Assembly (NCBI GenBank): GCA_036939755.1
Contig: JALLAZ010001113.1
Coordinates: 1-13,492 of the forward strand
DNA length: 13,492 nucleotides
Direction: 5' to 3'
Source of the DNA: Stephanodiscus triporus
Taxonomy: Eukaryota; Bacillariophyta; Thalassiosirophyceae; Thalassiosirales; Thalassiosiraceae
The position numbers and the translations under genes were made by a program. Below are positions 1-7,476 of this stretch, one piece after another (the stretch's first letter is position 1; every line of letters starts with the position of its first letter). The notes below the pieces were generated by a model, which was given only the letters and a program-made list of their open reading frames with translations, was not told the origin of the DNA and ran no database searches.

Positions 1-791
1 AGCTCGAGTTCCCCCTCGACGCCGTCGTGAGGCCGGACCGCGACGATGGCCTCGCCGCGAATATCGCGTCTGTGGCCAAGCGGTCGGAGACCATCCAGGG
101 AGGTGCCCTTCGTACTTACCCCTTCGATCCCTCTGTAGACTCGGTGGCCATCATCCTCAAGACCGACGGCCGTCCTTTGAATGCCAGGTAAGTTTCCCTT
201 CAACATGATTCTTGGTGGGGACGAAATTGTTAGTGGGCCAACCACTGTCTTTGTGAAGTCCTCTCTGGACCCAGTGCCCCAATGACGGGGAATATCCCCC
301 ATGTTTGATTGTTGAGGTAGTCTTTAGAAGTTCATACCAATCTGATTTCTGTTCAGATGAAATTCCTTTCCTGCTAATTGTTGATGGCTGACCTGACGCG
401 CTACGATTCTACATTCCATTTTCGGGTAGATGGGCTTTTCCCTAATTCCTGCAGTCTATCTGCGAACTTGTTTTACCTTGTGATCTGACTAATTCTCCAT
501 TTTTGCCTTGTTAAAACGAATTTGCCGAAACCGATTGTCGAAACCCATCATCTCAGAATCGAACTGTTGCAAGGCCCCAATAACAACAAGCAGGTGGTTG
601 AGCTGTACACAGAAGACGGTTTGGACCGTCCATTCTTCGCCATCGTCGAGACCCCCGGAAGTGGAAATGTCGTACGTGTTGTCAACACAGCACCCGTAGA
701 ATTCCCCCTTTACGCTAGTGTCGATGCCTATCGTGTCGGTGGGGGCATTGACTGGCCCGATGATGGCCTCATGATCGGACGCGCCTTCTAA
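1..791 (+). CDS. Conserved-looking protein of unknown function, 5' truncated, two exons
   Basis: This is the 3' part of a gene that begins upstream of the window. Exon A (to 187, codons in phase from base 3) reads [20 protein letters not shown] onward and ends at GTAAGT (188). The reading frame resumes at an acceptor CTCAG ending at 556. The junction makes AG|A = Arg, giving a continuous [20 protein letters not shown] across the splice. Exon B is 557-791 with stop TAA at 789-791. The intron is 369 nt, longer than the others here. The visible 140 or so residues show no membrane segment. They alternate hydrophobic and polar residues ([22 protein letters not shown]), which suggests a beta-rich soluble domain. 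I do not recognise a named family. The unbroken sense across the splice, the good donor and the clean stop make the gene real. The function is unknown, and the acceptor is chosen from the reading frame. Confidence 0.8.
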
Positions 792-1798
792 ATTCTAAAT
801 TGGCGTTCAATTATAGAGTAAGGTTAGCGCGGGGGGCTGCTAAACAAACCAAGGTGTGTATTTCTAATGCTGTTCGAACTCAGTGTGGTATACCTATCTG
901 ACTTAGTTAATACTCCAATTTCTCCATTTCTCACGCTACCTCTTCTTGATACTAATTCTCGCTTAAGTTAAGATGGCTTTACAGACAGGGAATTCTACAT
1001 TTATCTGTATTTAGACTCTCTCAAGAGGGATAAATTTAAGCAAATACAATTGCGTGGGCTATTGGAACTTTGGTGTTTCCTGGCTTGAGCCATTTATTTG
1101 TGTTGCTGGGTTATGATCATGTTCTCATCGCAATTTCTCTTCAGAGGATCAATGTTAACACTAGTATCAACAATTATAAGCACCTACCTCTGTCTATGGA
1201 ACTTATCTTCCTCTATCCGCAAAGAGACATGCACATCATCTGTACGATGAGGTTGGAGTCACCCATCTGATGACTCTTGCGGTGTCAGGGTATGCAGGGA
1301 GAAAAAGAAATAAGTAGGTAGATTATTGACACATAAGCTTTCAGAGAGAAGATATCCTCAAGTGCCACTTGAAAAGAGTACAACGCATGCTACTATGCCA
1401 ACTGGGATGTCAAAACATGCTCTTTAAGATGTAGGTATGAGCATATGTGTGTGTATTTTGCAGTCACAATTGATTGTTCACTTGTACCTCCCCTGGAAAA
1501 TTCTCAACCTGATATAAAGATTTTTCCAGGCATTTTGGGAACCACCCAATTCATTTTTGCCCGGTACTTGATCCTCATACAAGAACCATGAAAGGTGTTT
1601 TTTGACGTGCATAGAGACACCATCTACCAATACACTGTCAGCATGGTATGTATTTCATCTGCAATCAGGCCATCCTGACTCAATTTGGTTGACATTGTAC
1701 TAGGTATGGAAGGTAGCAGTTTATTTGTAGTAGTAGTAGAAGTAGGTACATGGTATCTTAATCACAGGTACCTCTAGTAGGGGCTCCAGACCAAGAGC
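792..1798. other. Intergenic stretch without a recognisable gene
   Basis: This is about 1 kb of AT-richer sequence after the stop at 791. Short open frames occur (for example 1070-1270), but none has domain-like composition, good context or splice partners. A short GTA microsatellite lies near 1726-1740. The first part presumably holds the 3' UTR of the upstream gene. I see nothing else that can be supported. Confidence 0.6.
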
Positions 1799-1828
1799 TC
1801 CCACCAGATTTTAAAAATTCTGGCGGGA
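1799..1828. repeat. Imperfect hairpin (TCCCACCAGATTTT / AAAATTCTGGCGGGA)
   Basis: The arms 1799-1812 and about 1814-1828 are inverted copies, differing by one substitution (A versus G) and one extra A/T. The loop is essentially absent. It is the first of three hairpins within 250 bp. A TCTGG-containing motif related to the right arm recurs near 1853-1868. It may be the edge of a small mobile element, but no target-site duplication is evident. Confidence 0.55.
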
Positions 1829-1881
1829 TATTGTTCGTAGCTCTCTCCGAAAATCTGGGTGGTGATATGGCAAGACCGCGC

Positions 1882-1911
1882 ATCAAAAATCTCACCTCGC
1901 CGATTTTTGAT
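1882..1911. repeat. Perfect 10-bp inverted repeat (ATCAAAAATC / GATTTTTGAT)
   Basis: The left arm is 1882-1891, the loop 1892-1901 (10 nt) and the right arm 1902-1911. GCGC lies immediately outside on the left and again just beyond the right arm after a 3-nt bulge, which could extend the stem. It belongs to the same hairpin cluster as 1799-1828 and 2010-2050. Confidence 0.65.
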
Positions 1912-2009
1912 ATCGCGCCTCCCTCAACGCCGATCGAATCACCGCCAAATTCGTTGAGACCATGGGAGGATTTCCAAACCCTCTCACGATGGAATCGTCA
2001 ATTTTGGCA

Positions 2010-2050
2010 ATGTTAGAACATCACAAATTCCCTGTGTGATGTTCTAACAT
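2010..2050. repeat. Perfect 16-bp hairpin with 9-nt loop
   Basis: The left arm 2010-2025 (ATGTTAGAACATCACA) and the right arm 2035-2050 (TGTGATGTTCTAACAT) are exact reverse complements around AATTCCCTG. It is the strongest inverted repeat in the window and lies in non-coding DNA, with TTTTTTGTTAGTG shortly downstream. Possible readings are a MITE-type hairpin end, a transcribed small-RNA precursor or a cruciform. None can be chosen from the sequence. Confidence 0.8.
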
Positions 2051-2079
2051 CGCCCGATTTTTTGTTAGTGTCCCCCCCC

Positions 2080-2840
2080 GCTGAAATTGCACGCACAAGC
2101 CAAAAATCTCGTTTTTTCGACAACGAAGATGAAAATCCGCCTCGTCATCTCGACGCCCCACTCCCCCCAGGAGCGCCGACGCCCAAGGGGTAGACGATGG
2201 CATCAACGCCAATGCCGCGCGCGCGTACCGCAACAACGCGTTCAAGGTGGCGCCGTCAAGGGGAGCCGCCGATGACAACGGGGGGGAGGGGGGGGACGAC
2301 GGCGACAACGCCAATGCCCGCACGCACCGCGACGACGCATTCCAACGGGAGCAGGCGACAGCGATCATGCCAACACCGTGCGCGTGCGCCATGACGAGGC
2401 GTGTGAGGTGGCGCCGTCGAGGGCAGCCGACACCCAATGGCAGAGGCAGAGGGGGGGGCGATGGGGCGACATGACAACAGAGAACAGATGAAGACAATGA
2501 CAACAACGATGACGAGGAGGAGGAGGAGGAGGAGGAGGAGGACAAAAACCAAATACAACAATCAAACAGTGCACATGAGAGGGAGGAGGATGGCAGTGGT
2601 GGCGACCGACGACCGACGACAACGATGACGGACCATGGACCACGATGACAACGAGGGGAAAAAATTACACACAACAATCAAACAGAGCATGGGAGAGAGG
2701 GAGGGAGGAGACGGTGGCGACGACGAACGACGGACGACAACGACAAAGGGGCAGCGCCGAGGGGCGGCGCATGGGTAGAGGCGGCGCAAGGCGCAAGGCG
2801 GAGGCCATTTGTCTTCATCTTCAATCGAGTAGAAGATAAA
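2080..2840. repeat. Purine-rich low-complexity field with diverged tandem repeats
   Basis: The plus strand is dominated by GA, GAC and GAG runs, including an uninterrupted GAG run near 2514-2541. Diverged duplications are visible. The motif GTGGCGCCGTC-A/G-AGGG occurs near 2248 and 2408. ACAACAATCAAACAG occurs at 2555-2569 and 2671-2685, giving a 116-bp period whose following GAGAGGGAGG and GACGACAACGA segments also match. Open frames exist on both strands (for example minus 2021-2677, poly-Ser and Pro), but their composition is what the repeats alone would give. The field is bracketed by C8-G-(C/T)TGAA at 2072-2085 and 2851-2864. I regard it as repeat-derived or a decayed element, not a gene. 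Confidence 0.65.
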
Positions 2841-2960
2841 TAAGTTGTTTCCCCCCCCGTTGAATTCCTATGTAGAATGTACTGATTTCCTACGTACAAT
2901 TTTTTCCCGCCATTTCGCTGGTACCCCCACTGACCATGGTGTCCGCCATTCTGATGCCGC

Positions 2961-3066
2961 AACGGCCCACTTAAAGATGGAACCATGCCCCAATACTTTA
3001 GGGGCATCTTCCTCAAGTGCACGGGAACAATGTCCATACTTTTTACGCCCCACCTGCCGGTAGTTT
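2961..3066. repeat. Diverged dispersed repeat, copy 1
   Basis: This 106-bp stretch aligns without gaps to 3140-3245, 179 bp downstream. By hand I count 84 of 106 identical positions. The central TACTTTAGGGGCATCTTCCT is fully conserved. In this copy ATGCCCC (2985-2991) and GGGGCAT (3001-3007) form a perfect 7-bp stem around a 9-nt loop. A third partial match begins at about 3409 (ACCCACTTGGTGTTGGAATC). Confidence 0.8.
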
Positions 3067-3104
3067 AAATATTACAATGCATACTAACAGCGGCGGGTGT
3101 TTTT

Positions 3105-3124
3105 TTGCTAGCTTGTGCTAGCAA
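3105..3124. repeat. Perfect 8-bp hairpin (TTGCTAGC / GCTAGCAA)
   Basis: The arms 3105-3112 and 3117-3124 flank a TTGT loop. The left arm is preceded by a T run (3099-3106). It lies between the two diverged repeat copies and may belong to the repeated unit's spacer. Confidence 0.6.
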
Positions 3125-3139
3125 TACTGTGGTAGCACC

Positions 3140-3245
3140 AACGGCCAACTTCGAGATGGAAGAACGCCCAAATACTTTAGGGGCATCTTCCTCTTATGCA
3201 TGGGAACATTGCCCATGCTTTTTATGTCCCAGCTATGTTTAGTTT
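3140..3245. repeat. Diverged dispersed repeat, copy 2
   Basis: This is the partner of 2961-3066 at a constant offset of 179 bp. The copy 1 hairpin around the ACTTTAGGGGCAT core is partly lost here. A different perfect 7-bp hairpin is present instead, GCATGGG (3198-3204) with CCCATGC (3212-3218). The copy runs directly into the 80-bp tandem duplication at 3249. Confidence 0.8.
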
Positions 3246-3248
3246 GGA

Positions 3249-3408
3249 AACTACAAACATAGCTACAGCCCACAAAAACACTAGATAAATTGTTAGCGGT
3301 GTCCGCCACCCCTGTAGTAGCCCCGATGAACTACAAACATAGCTACAGCCCACAAAAACACTAGATAAATTGTTAGCGGTGTCCACCACCCCTGTAGTAG
3401 CCCCGATG
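3249..3408. repeat. 80-bp tandem duplication, two copies
   Basis: Units 3249-3328 and 3329-3408 are head to tail and differ at a single position (G at 3305, A at 3385). Such high identity suggests a recent duplication. Each unit ends with GGTGTCC(G/A)CCACCCCTG. The same GGTGTCCGCCA motif opens the region upstream of repeat copy 1 (2938-2948), so the unit is part of the larger repeat family in this stretch. Confidence 0.95.
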
Positions 3409-3474
3409 ACCCACTTGGTGTTGGAATCATGTCACAAAACTCAACATACATCTTCTAACAATGTATTAAAACGG

Positions 3475-3546
3475 TTTTACATGCTTAAACACCCCATATT
3501 TATGTGCTCTGGGATTTGCAAATATGGCTCAAAATAGCATGTAAAA
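3475..3546. repeat. Nested inverted repeats
   Basis: The outer arms TTTTACATGCT (3475-3485) and AGCATGTAAAA (3536-3546) are exact reverse complements. Inside them, CCATATTT (3494-3501) pairs with AAATATGG (3520-3527). The rest of the stretch from 3409 to 3913 is AT-rich non-coding sequence in which I see no gene. Confidence 0.7.
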
Positions 3547-3901
3547 TGGGACTTTTTGTTAGTGCGGAACGTTTCAATGTTTGACAAACCCAACAGGTAG
3601 GTTCTGGTCAATTTTTTTTACAAAACTTTCAGGATATCATGTGGTTAGCTAGGTGAGCAGGTTAGAACACTCAGAGTTGGTATTGGGGCCATTTGAAAAT
3701 TTGACAAATCTTGGGCTGGAGCCCATGATAGGAGGGATTGTAGGGGGTGTGATTATCAGAGTAAATGGAAGGGTTTGCTTTACAAGTCTGTGGACTTGGT
3801 GTTGGTAGAGTGTTTTTTGTAATAATTAACTACCTATTAGAGGTTGTGTTCTAGGGAAAATAATTCCAAAAACAAGCAAGCCCCTTAAAAAAACACACCG
3901 C

Positions 3902-3905
3902 AAAA
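3902..3905 (-). terminator. RNA polymerase III terminator of the tRNA gene
   Basis: On the minus strand, TTTT begins 8 nt after the tRNA 3' end. A second, longer T7 tract (plus-strand A run 3887-3893) lies a little further downstream. This is the usual Pol III stop signal. Confidence 0.75.
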
Positions 3906-3913
3906 GTAGAATC

Positions 3914-4001
3914 AGGTTCCACCGGGATTCGAACCCAGGTTAGCGGAATGTTCTCTTGTTTAGTCAGAATCCGCTGTGATAACCAACTACACTATGGAAC
4001 C
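3914..4001 (-). tRNA. tRNA-Gln (anticodon CUG) with a 15-nt intron
   Basis: The minus-strand transcript is 88 nt and folds as a cloverleaf. The acceptor GGTTCCA pairs with TGGAACC, followed by discriminator T. The D arm is GTG...CAC. The anticodon stem is GCGGA/TCCGC and the T arm is CTGGG-TTCGAAT-CCCGG. The anticodon loop reads TTCTGA, with CUG at positions 34-36. It is then interrupted after position 37 by CTAAACAAGAGAACA (3949-3963), the canonical place for eukaryotic nuclear tRNA introns. The mature length is 73 nt, with no encoded CCA. The internal B box GGTTCGAATCC is a perfect consensus, and the A box lies in the D arm. The GGTTCCA acceptor and the identity of the loop agree with eukaryotic tRNA-Gln. 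Confidence 0.93.
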
Positions 4002-4236
4002 GTTCGTGTCGTTGGGGGAAAATAATTTATTTATTTTGTTAATTAACATGCATACTAATCCTACTGTACATCATTGCGTAGAGTATGCCTTTCAACGGTC
4101 CAACGCCGCGGCCCAACGCACGAAACGTCGCCATAATACACAGAGGGGAGACTACCAAGCAACAACTCAAACATATTATGACGACTAACAACAGCATCGA
4201 ACACAATAAGAACCACACATTGGACGCCCCGGAGGA
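4002..4236. promoter_or_regulatory. Spacer between tRNA gene and the hypothetical gene
   Basis: These 235 bp should hold the upstream region of the tRNA gene on the minus strand and the promoter and 5' UTR of the gene starting at 4237. No clear TATA box or other named motif was recognised. Base composition changes sharply from AT-rich to GC-rich just after it. Confidence 0.4.
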
Positions 4237-5498
4237 ATGAATTCCCTCACCACGGTCGGGGGCACCGTCGTCGTGAACGACATCGACAACGTAAACGACG
4301 CCAACGTGGGAACCGAATCGCCCACTCCTCTCTCGTGGCGGCTGCCGAGGGGGGGATCGCAGTCGTCCTCAGCCATCGGACGCGGCAACGCATCCGACGA
4401 CGACGAGGGTCGTCGGTCCGTGACGTCCAGCCCTGGTGGGGCTCGTCGTCCCCCCGTGCCTTCATCGTCGATCGCGCCTTCCCGAATTCCGCGGCCGTTC
4501 CTCGGCGGACGACGCCTTCGCAGCGCGCCCACCGCCGCCCGCGCAAACGAGGAGGACGGCCGCGACGGAGGCGAAGAAGACGACGACGACGACGACGGCC
4601 ACCGCGGACGGGGGCCGGGCCGCACGCACCTGCTGCGATGGCGTCGTCGCTCCGAGGGGGGCGATGATGGACGGACGACGATGACGCGGACGGGACGAAC
4701 CTCGACCGCCGCCCGTCCTCCTCCTCCCTCCTCCTCCTCCTCCCCCTCCTACTACTCCCCCTCCTCCCACTCGCGCGGGGACGAGACGACGACGGCGCGG
4801 CGTCCGTCCGTCCTCGCGGCGCTTCGCGCGGTGTCCACGATCGAGCCGTACGCGACGTCGCCGTACTTCCGACGCATCTTCGCCTCGGGGATGCGCAACC
4901 TGGAGGAGAGGCGACGGGAGGCGGACGGCGACGTCGACGACGTCGAGGGGGCGCTGAGGTCGTGCTTCGGGATCAACGAGGATATGGCGCGGGTCATCGC
5001 CGACGCCGCCGCGGCGGTCGTAGCGTCGATGGAAGGAGGGGGGATCCCGCCGGGGGGGGATGAGGGAGGCCTCGACGTCTCGACGACGACCGTGACGACG
5101 ACGACGCGGCACGGGGGGGGGGTCGAGCGGCCACGAAGCCGACGACAATCCGGGGGACGTCGGCCTCTTCGACCCCCTCCATCTCTGCGGACGACGACGA
5201 TCGCCGTCGCCGTATTCGGGATCGGCTGCTGTCTCCGGTGGACCTGTCCGGCTACTCCCGACGACGGGGGACCGACGGGATGTTGGGCGGTCGTCACGAC
5301 GTTGACGACGACGACGGCGGCGATGACAATACGCCCCGCTCGCCAACGAGGACGACGACGCGGACGACTCCCGCGGAGTCGTCTAAGTCCGGAGGGGGGG
5401 GGGAGGCAGCTGGTGACGCGGTGGATTGCGAGGGGGGAGCAAGCGCGATACGACGACACAACAACCAGACACCGACGAGTGCCAACATAGACAACTGA
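4237..5498 (+). CDS. Low-complexity hypothetical protein, probable frameshift at a G10 run
   Basis: The ATG at 4237 (GGAGGA before it) opens a frame rich in Asp, Ser, Arg and Thr with disordered composition. One segment looks folded, residues 192-265: leucine- and alanine-rich, beginning VLAALRAVSTIEPYATSPYF and ending in the Ala-rich ADAAAAVVASMEG. As written the frame runs to 5490. After the 10-base G run 5113-5122, however, its sequence loses the character of the protein. The frame whose codons start one base earlier (phase of 5103) continues with a more protein-like ASSTPSISADDDD...LLSPVDLSGY and stops at 5498. Joining them needs one more base (or two fewer) in the G run. No signal peptide or known domain is seen. 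The gene is GC-rich and intronless like its two downstream neighbours. I do not recognise it. Confidence 0.5.
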
Positions 5499-5949
5499 TA
5501 CGACACGTGCCGACGACAACCACGACACAGGCATGCAACAATCAACCACTGTAATTGCTGGTGTGCAACGTCACGACTATGTGCAAGAGACGACGACGAC
5601 AGAAGGCGCGGGCGAAGGAAGATGGCCCCAACTGAGGTCACCGATGGGTGCGACGAGGATGACGACAAGGGTGGAGGGGATACTACACCAATCGATGATG
5701 GGGCTACGGCGACGGCGACGGCGTGACATCAAGTGGCGTCTCGAGGGAATAGGGGAAGGCTTGGAATCGGAGGGCGGGGGGGAGAGAGGAATGCAGCAAC
5801 AAGCCTGTGGACCGTGGATAAGTCCCTGCTTGCAAAATGGTTCTTCCCGATGCGCTGCTGGCTCCCTGCACACATAAAATGAAGATGGATATTCTAATTA
5901 GGAGGTGGTCTATGCTGGAGGTGTTAAGTAATTAATGTTGGAAATCATG
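5499..5949 (+). other. Unassigned stretch with coding-like fragments
   Basis: No single convincing gene is present. An open frame with ATG at 5533 runs to 5877 but is Arg-rich and looks like a shadow. Two other plus-strand fragments look more protein-like: MAPTEVTDGCDEDDDKGGGD from an ATG near 5621, closed near 5727, and a fragment ending TVDKSLLAKWFF...HIK with a stop near 5880. They may be missed 3' exons of the preceding gene or chance readings of GAC-rich DNA. The rest is AT-rich and should contain the 3' ends of the two convergent genes. Confidence 0.35.
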
Positions 5950-7476
5950 CTATTTTGGGTCATCATTATAAGGATGATATCGTCCCGTCATTGTCACGTA
6001 CTCGATGAGCCTCTTAACTATCTCTTCCCCCGCTCCCTCTTCGTAGCAATCGCGCTTTAACTCGTCCGGCACCGCTCCTCGCCTCTTCTCCCCGTTGCGA
6101 TTCGCAGCGTCGAGCACGTGCCTCACGACGTTGGCGCCGTCGACGTTCGCGCCGCACCTCTGCGACGCCACCGCCACCGACGGCACCGGAGCGTACGTCT
6201 GATGCCAACAGCGGGCGGGTATCAGGAGAAGATCGCCCGGTCGTTGTATCGCCGCGACGAGCGAAGGCGGAGACCGCGACGGAGGACGGCCGACGACGCC
6301 GGCGCGGGACTCGATCGTCGTCGTTTCGGCCGCGGCGGCGGCGGCCGCCACGCGTTCGAGCGCCCCGAGCGCGCCCTCGCACGGTCGTAGGCGCGCGACG
6401 TCCGTCGCGGCGCCCTCCATCTCCCGCAGCACGCGGCCGTCGTCGTCCCCGTCCTCGTCGGCCTCCTCCTCCATCCTCGTCGACCAATCGTATCCGGAGG
6501 GAAAATCCGCGTCGATCGCGTCGAAGAGCGACATGTCGCTCTGCCATCCCGCGCTCAGAACTACGCGATCCCGTTCCCCGTCATGGTCGTCGTCGTCGTC
6601 GTCGTCCTCGTCCCACGCGACGGAATCGAGTCGATACGACCGAAAAGCCTCATCGACGACTCCGACCCCCCCCCGGCATTCCGACGGGGGCAACACGAAT
6701 CTCCACATCTTCGTACCCTCGAGACATAGGCTCGTTCCGGTCCACTCGAACGGATCTCGATGGAGCGTGGACGTCGATCCCGCGCCGGCCAAAACGACGG
6801 CGTCCGTCGGCCTCATCTTCGGTGGGAAATGGACGAACCAATCCTCCCCGCCCGAGAACGGCGCCTCCCGTATGTTCCTAAGGAGGTCGCCGAGCAGCCG
6901 CGAATCGGTAGGAGGACGACGGCCGCCGCCGGGGGATGGTCGGGCGGAGGAGGAGGAGGAGGAGGAGGAGGAGGAGTCCCCCGGAGGGGGCGACAACAGC
7001 CCCTCGCAGAACGCGAAGTACGAATCGTCGTGATGAGAATCCATGATGTAATCTACGCAATCCCGAAGAGCGACGTCGTAATAGTACGCAGTCGTGGTCG
7101 TAGTCGATCGAGTGGACCCGTCGTCGTCGCGGTGCCGCCGCCGCCGATCGTTCTTCTTCTTCCTAGTCTTCCTCTGCATCGTCACCCCCTCGTCGCCGAG
7201 GACTTTCATCAATTCGTCGACGAGCGATTCGATCGCGTCGGTCGGTACGATGTCGCGAATTATCACGGGCGGCGGGGGGGGACGGGAGGAGGCGAGGTAC
7301 TCGTCGAGGGTGAGGCGCGGCACGAGCGGACAGCCGACGCGTGCCGCCGGCGTCGTTCCTCCTCCTCGTTGTTGTTGGGGGGGATAGCGGCCGAATGCGC
7401 TGCATCCGCCGCCGCCGCCGCCGACGACGACCGCGATCAGGGCCGCGGATGTCGGTAGTAGTGGCACCCGATGCAT
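5950..7476 (-). CDS. JmjC/cupin-type Fe(II)/2-oxoglutarate oxygenase, putative plastid presequence
   Basis: The product is 508 residues. The first in-frame ATG is at 7476-7474; the upstream codon that extends the frame to 7506 is TTG, so I use the ATG. Residues 1-24 are a signal-peptide-like segment (MHRVPLLPTSAALIAVVV). C25-S-A-F28 follows, resembling the diatom plastid cleavage motif with Phe at +1. The cupin core shows LHRDPFEWTGTSLCLEGTKMW, with metal ligands H239 and D241 and a lysine at 256 that in this fold usually contacts 2-oxoglutarate. The second metal histidine is H425 in GDLLLIPARCWHQ. These are the features of the JmjC/Cupin_8 class (protein hydroxylases and demethylases). Poly-Ser, poly-Asp and poly-Ala insertions between core strands explain a length above the usual 300-400. 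The substrate is unknown, and plastid location is inferred only from the N-terminus. It is divergent from NAD kinase. Confidence 0.82.
   Translation of the reverse strand: MHRVPLLPTSAALIAVVVGGGGGGCSAFGRYPPQQQRGGGTTPAARVGCPLVPRLTLDEYLASSRPPPPPVIIRDIVPTDAIESLVDELMKVLGDEGVTMQRKTRKKKNDRRRRHRDDDGSTRSTTTTTAYYYDVALRDCVDYIMDSHHDDSYFAFCEGLLSPPPGDSSSSSSSSSSARPSPGGGRRPPTDSRLLGDLLRNIREAPFSGGEDWFVHFPPKMRPTDAVVLAGAGSTSTLHRDPFEWTGTSLCLEGTKMWRFVLPPSECRGGVGVVDEAFRSYRLDSVAWDEDDDDDDDHDGERDRVVLSAGWQSDMSLFDAIDADFPSGYDWSTRMEEEADEDGDDDGRVLREMEGAATDVARLRPCEGALGALERVAAAAAAAETTTIESRAGVVGRPPSRSPPSLVAAIQRPGDLLLIPARCWHQTYAPVPSVAVASQRCGANVDGANVVRHVLDAANRNGEKRRGAVPDELKRDCYEEGAGEEIVKRLIEYVTMTGRYHPYNDDPK

Noticed and set aside
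1070..1270. Plus-strand 66-residue open frame
   Set aside because: It has a non-ATG start and chance-level length in AT-rich DNA.
2021..2677. Minus-strand 218-residue open frame
   Set aside because: Poly-Ser/Pro/Val composition is a consequence of the purine-rich repeats; it also begins at a hairpin and has no conserved segment.
3249..3408. CRISPR-like array
   Set aside because: There are only two directly abutting 80-bp copies with no spacers, in a eukaryotic context.
3976..4188. Plus-strand 70-residue open frame
   Set aside because: It overlaps the tRNA gene on the opposite strand and has no supporting features.
4462..5549. Long minus-strand open frames opposite the hypothetical gene (4462-5346 and 4752-5549)
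   Set aside because: They are Arg-, Val- and Ser-rich translations of GAC/CGA repeats, without domains. The plus strand holds the more ordered segment and better start.
6014..7458. Other-frame open readings across the oxygenase (for example 6014-6547 minus, 6760-7458 plus)
   Set aside because: They are Arg/Gly-rich shadows of the GC-rich coding frame.
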